Below, one piece after another: positions 60,064-64,000 of a DNA stretch of 64,000 nucleotides. The translations under genes were made by a program, and so were the position numbers. The notes beneath the pieces are model-generated. The model worked only from the letters and a program-made list of their open reading frames with translations, was not told the origin of the DNA and searched no databases. Source of the stretch: Nocardioides albus (GTDB lineage: Bacteria > Actinomycetota > Actinomycetes > Propionibacteriales > Nocardioidaceae); the NCBI RefSeq assembly GCF_014648255.1, contig NZ_BMQT01000009.1, positions 124,001 through 188,000 of the forward strand. Direction: 5' to 3'. Position 1 is the first letter of the stretch. Each line of letters begins with the position of its first letter.

Positions 60064-60091
60064 AGATAGTTTCGCATACGCGAAGCTATCT
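60064..60091 (-). promoter_or_regulatory. inverted-repeat operator abutting the AbiEi-like start
   Basis: AGATAGTTTCGC (60064-60075) and GCGAAGCTATCT (60080-60091) match in 11 of 12 positions around an ATAC centre. It begins 4 bases before the ATG at 60060, so translation is likely leaderless, and its outer end overlaps the stop of the tetR gene at 60086. Confidence 0.75.
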
Positions 60092-60715
60092 GACCATGTT
60101 AGCTGCAGCGGCCCTAGCGGCGAGGCGCGTGAGAGATCCATCGAGGTCATCGAGCGCCTCGCCCCAGGTGGCGTCACTCGAGGGCTCGCTGTGGGCGAAG
60201 GTGCCGGCGAGCTCGAGGGTGATGTAGCCGTGGATGAGGCTGGACATCAGACGTACGGCGTACGTCTCGTCGGTCTGGGCGATGCCGTAGCTGCGGACGA
60301 CGGCGAGGGCGAGGTCGGCGTTGCGGCGGCCGGCGGTGATCGCGGCGGCCACCGAGTCCGGGATCTCCGCGGCCGGGTCGGAGGCGGGTGGGACGCGCTG
60401 GCGGGTGGTGGCGTCGTAGCGGCCGGGTGAGCGGCGGGCGAAGTCGCGGATGGCGTCGGCGTACGCGACGAGGAGGTCGCGGCCCTCCCCTGCGGCGATC
60501 GCGGTGCTCGTGGCGTCGGCGAGCTCGTCGAGGACGTACGCGGTGACGGCGGTGCGGAGGTCGGTGGCTCCGGAGATGTGGGAGTAGAGGGTCGGCGACC
60601 TGACGCCGAGGTGCCGCGCGAGGACCGAGATCGTGACGGCGTCGAAGCCCAGCTCGTCGGCCAGGTCGGCGGCGGCCGCGATCACGGCGGTCCGGTTCAA
60701 CCCTGGCCGGCCCAT
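60086..60715 (-). CDS. TetR-family regulator
   Basis: A 209-residue regulator. The DNA-binding domain reads NRTAVIAAAADLADELGFDA, then ISVLARHLGVRSPTLYSHIS, the TetR/AcrR recognition helix, and the C-terminal part resembles the TetR_C_33/WHG type, with TYAVRLMSSLIHGYITLELA. The ATG at 60715 has AGGAGG at ideal spacing. It diverges from the FBP-domain gene across 49 bases that contain the imperfect palindrome CCTAACAGTTGTAGG, so it may regulate that gene. Confidence 0.9.
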   Translation of the reverse strand: MGRPGLNRTAVIAAAADLADELGFDAVTISVLARHLGVRSPTLYSHISGATDLRTAVTAYVLDELADATSTAIAAGEGRDLLVAYADAIRDFARRSPGRYDATTRQRVPPASDPAAEIPDSVAAAITAGRRNADLALAVVRSYGIAQTDETYAVRLMSSLIHGYITLELAGTFAHSEPSSDATWGEALDDLDGSLTRLAARAAAANMVR

Positions 60716-60764
60716 CGACACCCTCCTAAATAACGAATTGCCTAACAGTTGTAGGAAATCTAGC

Positions 60765-61259
60765 ATGGTTGGCATGAAGCCGCTGACCGAGACCGACGTA
60801 CGCGCATCGTTCGTCAACCTCACCAAGGGTGCGACCAAGCGCCTCAACCTCCCCGCCGACCTGGCCGAACAGCCGTGGGACGACCTCGACTACCTCGGCT
60901 GGCAGGACCCGAAGGCACCGCAGAACCACTACCTCGTCACCGAGCACGACGGGCGCCTCTGCGGGGTGGCCCTCCGGGCCTCGCGCGAGACGCGAGGGCC
61001 ACGGAAGACCATGTGCGCGCTGTGCGCCTCGGTCGGTGACGTCGCGCTGCTGGTCGCCTCCCGCGCCGGTCGCTCCGGGCAAGACGGCAACTCGGTCGGC
61101 ACCTACATCTGCGCCGACCTCGACTGCTCACTCAAGGCGCGCAACAAGCGGAAGCTCGACTCCCCGGTCATCCACGAGACCCTCAGCGCCGAGCAGAAGG
61201 TCGATCGGCTGCTTGGCAACCTCGACGCCTTCGTCGCGAGGGTGCTCCGACCCGCCTGA
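60765..61259 (+). CDS. FBP/treble-clef zinc-finger protein (FusB-like)
   Basis: A 164-residue protein of the FBP C-terminal (FusB-like elongation-factor-binding) family. The N-terminal half is helical (EADVRASFVN-like, then GATKRLNLPADLAEQPWDDL and DYLGWQDPKAPQNHYLV). The zinc-binding treble clef is formed by two pairs, TMCALCA and YICADLDCS. FusB-type proteins bind elongation factor G and can rescue translation from fusidic acid. AGGAAA lies before the ATG at 60765. Divergent TetR control suggests that it is inducible. Confidence 0.82.
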   Translation: MVGMKPLTETDVRASFVNLTKGATKRLNLPADLAEQPWDDLDYLGWQDPKAPQNHYLVTEHDGRLCGVALRASRETRGPRKTMCALCASVGDVALLVASRAGRSGQDGNSVGTYICADLDCSLKARNKRKLDSPVIHETLSAEQKVDRLLGNLDAFVARVLRPA

Positions 61260-61329
61260 CACCCACGCCCGGCGGACAGGCTCGGAGCTCTCGCGTGTCG
61301 TCCAAGCCGGGTGGCATCGCAGAGATCGC

Positions 61330-61542
61330 CTAATTGAAGCTACCCAGTAACGCGTTCACACCGAAGAAGCTGGCGCCGACCAGGGGCACGGTCATTACGA
61401 GCATGAGCGTGGCCAAGCGCAGGGTTGCTCCCCACCCTGCCTGACACACAGCCAAGAGGAGGTCCCAAAATTCGATGTGATCGCGGCCGTAGCATCCCCG
61501 ACTCATTTCACGGCGCGCGCGCCGACGGATCTTCTTACCCAC
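61330..61542 (-). CDS. small basic membrane protein, hypothetical
   Basis: A 70-residue frame with a basic N-terminus (KKIRRRARREMSRG) and one or two hydrophobic segments (GATLRLATLMLVMTVPLVGA, SFFGVNALLG). It diverges from the winged-helix gene and lies in sequence that is less GC-rich than its surroundings. No family is recognised. A start at an internal ATG (61506) is possible. Confidence 0.4.
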   Translation of the reverse strand: MGKKIRRRARREMSRGCYGRDHIEFWDLLLAVCQAGWGATLRLATLMLVMTVPLVGASFFGVNALLGSFN

Positions 61543-61704
61543 AAGACCAGCATCCGCTTCACATAACCCCAGGTCAACTTGCTATTTATGACGTTTGCAG
61601 CGGATCGACACTGCTGTATCAGCAGACCTACTTCGACTTCTCACTTAGAAGACATCTGCGGGTGAGCGGAGTTACACTGCGTTTGTGCAGGAAAGTTTAA
61701 AGAA

Positions 61705-62586
61705 GTGACCCCTAGAACCCCTAGGACCCCCAGAACCCCCGTACCGCCAGTTGCACCGCTACAAGGGTCGGACCGCCAACAGAAATTAGCTCCCGAGTCC
61801 GAATCGGCGTACCTCCTGAGGCGCGCTGTCGAGCGTTCTCAGAGGACGAGCGGTCTCCAATTGCCAAGAGCCTTCTTTCGAGCGACCTCAGACGAAGGCC
61901 CGCCCTTAGCAGCAATGATGAGAGGTGGGCGGGGAGGGGAGGTGCGGCTCAAGTTGTACCTCTCGATGTGTTTGGTCGCCACCAAAGCGCCGTACCGCAT
62001 CGAGCAGCCCATTCCAGCGAGGGTTTGGGCGTCGATGCTCGCCTTGCCGGATCCCGAACTCAACGGCGCCCGCCGAGTCTCCGATGCACTCACCTGGCTA
62101 CACAAGAAGGACTATGTCCGACTCGTGCGCAGCGGAGGCGCACCCCCAGAAGTGAGGCTTCGCAGCGCGAGTGGAAACGGGGCCAAGTTCGTGCGGCCGC
62201 TGACGAACTACGTTCAGGTACCTCTTGGACTCTGGAAGAATCAGTGGATCGCCCGCCTGAGTGGGAGATCACTGGCGGTCTTGCTTGCACTCCTGGACCT
62301 GCAGGGCGGCAAGGACCCCGCCAGTCCACCGTCCATGAATACCCAGCAGCGAAACCGGTATGGCTTTTCTCAAGACACGTGGACCCGCGGCGAGCGCGAA
62401 CTCAAGAACCTCGACTTGCTCACCGTCCGCCGAAGTCCGCAAGGCGCGGAGTTCGACTGGCGCCGCATGCGAAATACCTACTGGGTAGACGTGGAAGCGC
62501 TCAACAGCCGAACCGCGCCACTTCACGACCCATCCGGTGCGGATTCGCACGGGAGCGGACGAGGCCACACGTCACCAGAGCAATAA
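61705..62586 (+). CDS. winged-helix protein of plasmid/phage replication type, uncharacterised
   Basis: A 293-residue protein starting at a GTG after AAAGAA. The first residues are a TPR repeat (TPRTPRTPRTP) encoded by a 9-base tandem repeat. The core (about 60-260) is helical with winged-helix features: RLKLYLSMCLVATKA, RVSDALTWLHKKDYVRLVRS, NYVQVPLGLWKNQWIARLSG and SQDTWTRGERELKNLDLLTV, the last resembling a recognition helix. The architecture resembles replication initiators of small actinobacterial elements, but I cannot assign it firmly. It converges with the XRE gene. Confidence 0.6.
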   Translation: MTPRTPRTPRTPVPPVAPLQGSDRQQKLAPESESAYLLRRAVERSQRTSGLQLPRAFFRATSDEGPPLAAMMRGGRGGEVRLKLYLSMCLVATKAPYRIEQPIPARVWASMLALPDPELNGARRVSDALTWLHKKDYVRLVRSGGAPPEVRLRSASGNGAKFVRPLTNYVQVPLGLWKNQWIARLSGRSLAVLLALLDLQGGKDPASPPSMNTQQRNRYGFSQDTWTRGERELKNLDLLTVRRSPQGAEFDWRRMRNTYWVDVEALNSRTAPLHDPSGADSHGSGRGHTSPEQ

Positions 62587-62636
62587 TTTCGAGCAATGAG
62601 AGGGAGATCGCGCGCGACCTGGACACAATGAATGCA

Positions 62637-63164
62637 TCAGCCGGCGTCGGCCAGTTCTCCGAGGACCTCGATTCGATCGGACTCGCTGAGTAGGCCACCC
62701 ATGGGCGAGACCTCGCGCATCTCGATGGAGTCGCGGTCGAGTCCTGTCATGACACGCTGCAGACCGCGTACATCCTCGTTGTCCACGAGCGAGGTCCAGC
62801 GCTTGAGGTTCCGCTCGTGAGGTTGTCCGCTGACGTTGCGGCGGAGGTGGTCGAGGCGGCGTTCGATCCTCGGCTTCCACTCACGCAGGGTCGTCGGAGT
62901 CAGATCACCCGACAGGCGACGGTGAAGCATCCACGAGCGGCGTTCCGAGCGCGTCAGTTCGGGCGTGATGGGGCGGCGTACGACCTCGAGACGCCAGCCC
63001 ATGCAGGACAGCAGGCGGTCGAGCTGATCGTCGCTCAGATCGACCTTCCCGGAGAGGAACTGGCTGATGCTCGGCTGATGAACGCCGCTGGTGCGGGACA
63101 GCGTCGACTGGGTGGTGCCCGTCTCGAGCATCACCTCGCGCAGGATCTCTCCACGTGACGACAC
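62637..63164 (-). CDS. orphan XRE-family regulator (antitoxin-like)
   Basis: A 175-residue protein with an N-terminal helix-turn-helix (LREVMLETGTTQSTLSRTSG, then VHQPSISQFLSGKVDLSDDQ) and an alpha-helical C-terminal domain with RSERRSWMLHRRLSGDL, WKPRIERRLDHLRR and EMREVSPMGGLL. It resembles regulators that act as antitoxins to AbiEii-type nucleotidyltransferases, but no toxin gene follows it; the next gene downstream, at 61705-62586, is convergent. The GTG start lies 6 bases after a perfect TATAAT, so the mRNA is probably leaderless. Confidence 0.75.
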   Translation of the reverse strand: MSSRGEILREVMLETGTTQSTLSRTSGVHQPSISQFLSGKVDLSDDQLDRLLSCMGWRLEVVRRPITPELTRSERRSWMLHRRLSGDLTPTTLREWKPRIERRLDHLRRNVSGQPHERNLKRWTSLVDNEDVRGLQRVMTGLDRDSIEMREVSPMGGLLSESDRIEVLGELADAG

Positions 63165-63170
63165 GACCCC

Positions 63171-63176
63171 ATTATA
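63171..63176 (-). promoter_or_regulatory. consensus -10 box of the XRE gene
   Basis: TATAAT on the minus strand, 6 bases before the GTG at 63164, so transcription likely starts at or next to the start codon. A short inverted repeat (ATAG...CTAT around AGATCT, 63174-63190) overlaps it and may be the autoregulatory site. Confidence 0.7.
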
Positions 63177-63203
63177 GCAAGATCTACTATCGACCGTCGC
63201 TGC

Positions 63204-64000
63204 TCAGCATTCGATGACGTTGACCGCGAGGCCGCCGCGGGAGGTCTCCTTGTACTTGACCTTCATGTCGGCCCCGGTCTCGCGCATGGTCTTCAGCGCC
63301 TTGTCCAGGCTGACCTTGTGGGAGCCGTCGCCGTTGAGGGCGAGGCGGGCGGCGTTGATGGCCTTCACGCTGGCGATGGCGTTGCGTTCGATGCACGGGA
63401 TCTGCACCAGCCCGCCGACCGGGTCGCAGGTGAGGCCGAGGTTGTGCTCGATGCCGACCTCGGCGGCGTTCTCCACCTGCTCCGGGCTGCCGCCCAGCAC
63501 CTCGCAGAGGGCACCGGCTGCCATCGCGCAGGCCGAGCCGACCTCGCCCTGGCAGCCGACCTCGGCGCCGGAGATCGAGGCGTTCGTCTTGCACAAGATT
63601 CCGATGGCGGCAGCGGTGAGCAGGAACCGGACGATGCCGTCCTCGATCGCGGCCTCGTCCAGGCCGGCCTCGGGTGCCACGAAACGTACCCAGTAGTGCA
63701 GGACGGCGGGCACGATGCCAGCCGCGCCGTTGGTGGGAGCGGTGACGACCCGGCCGCCCGAAGCGTTCTCCTCGTTCACCGCCAGGGCGAACAGGTTGAC
63801 CCAGTCCATGACCCGGAAGGGGTCCTGGGCGCCGGCTCCGGAGGCCAGGTCGCGGTAGAGCAACGGCGCCCGGCGCGGGACCCGCAGACCCCCAGGAAGT
63901 ACGCCGTCACTGACCGGATCACGGTCGCAGCCCGCCTGCACACAGTCGGCCATCACCTGCCAGATCTCCAGGAGACCGGCACGGACCTCGTCCTGCGTAC
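63204..64000 (-). CDS. sdaA: iron-sulfur L-serine ammonia-lyase, C-terminal part (cut by window edge)
   Basis: Single-chain [4Fe-4S] L-serine dehydratase, converting serine to pyruvate and ammonia. The last 265 codons are in the window; the N-terminus lies beyond base 64000. Visible are the alpha-domain motifs [40 protein letters not shown] with the cluster cysteines, and [19 protein letters not shown] with the third and fourth. The C-terminus [17 protein letters not shown] ends in cysteine, as in the family, where it blocks the active site. Confidence 0.95.
   Translation of the reverse strand, partial: TQDEVRAGLLEIWQVMADCVQAGCDRDPVSDGVLPGGLRVPRRAPLLYRDLASGAGAQDPFRVMDWVNLFALAVNEENASGGRVVTAPTNGAAGIVPAVLHYWVRFVAPEAGLDEAAIEDGIVRFLLTAAAIGILCKTNASISGAEVGCQGEVGSACAMAAGALCEVLGGSPEQVENAAEVGIEHNLGLTCDPVGGLVQIPCIERNAIASVKAINAARLALNGDGSHKVSLDKALKTMRETGADMKVKYKETSRGGLAVNVIEC

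Noticed and set aside
61300-63200. Complete integrated plasmid or prophage
   Set aside because: No integrase, attachment repeats or structural genes were found; only one replication-like protein supports the idea, so it is listed as a finding and not as a mobile element.

Overview
The window looks like a chromosomal segment of a high-GC actinobacterium, most likely a Nocardioidaceae (Nocardioides-like) genome. This rests on the very high GC, the frequent cgtacg words, many GTG starts and leaderless-type promoters, an actinobacterial-type RNase P RNA, a glnE-glnA2 pair, ergothioneine genes, and small palindromic repeats of a kind I recall from that family. The genus is inference.

Layout. 1-9.5 kb (minus strand) is a tightly overlapped urea uptake and degradation operon, urtABCDE-ureABCFGD, ending in a partial luciferase-like oxidoreductase. 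Three different small palindromic repeats sit in frame inside ureG, ureB and urtC. Upstream are a MarR regulator and a divergent, signal-less paralogue of the urea-binding protein. 11.2-19.5 kb holds a DUF222/HNH gene with a 93-bp cruciform element and a 26-bp tandem repeat, an Asp23-like protein with a huge acidic region, an SGNH-hydrolase remnant, an AEC transporter, a GH13 glucosidase and a cold-shock gene. 19.5-39.5 kb is mostly core metabolism: glnE, glnA2, a SatD/membrane-protein pair, NAD synthetase, panB, an ion channel, a sugar dehydrogenase lipoprotein and small conserved genes. RNase P RNA lies at 39.54-39.91 kb.

40-46.3 kb holds two TetR-controlled catabolic or detoxification clusters, each with obvious palindromic operators: paralogous alpha/beta hydrolases around a TetR and a quinone-oxidoreductase-like gene, then a flavin monooxygenase with an F420/NADP-type reductase. 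46.3-49.1 kb is an ergothioneine operon in which the usual egtC position is occupied by a 156-codon, apparently collapsed EgtC-like frame that overlaps both egtB and egtD. 49.1-51.3 kb is a dormancy-type locus (tandem universal stress protein, PPOX-fold protein, paired DevR-like boxes). It ends in a chimeric ORF joining the N-terminus of a lysophospholipase-like hydrolase to the last residues of a sensor histidine kinase.

51.4-63.2 kb is an accessory island: HipBA, a PIN toxin with an unusual 263-residue partner, an AbiEi/AbiEii-like pair, an orphan XRE regulator, several lone immunity-like or uncharacterised proteins and a winged-helix protein, interrupted by a TetR gene and an FBP/treble-clef zinc-finger gene. 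Several of these units have perfect or near-perfect inverted repeats at their promoters, which suggests autoregulation. The window ends inside an iron-sulfur L-serine dehydratase gene.

No tRNA, CRISPR array or complete insertion sequence was seen. All functional assignments come from reading protein motifs and gene order, without database searches.
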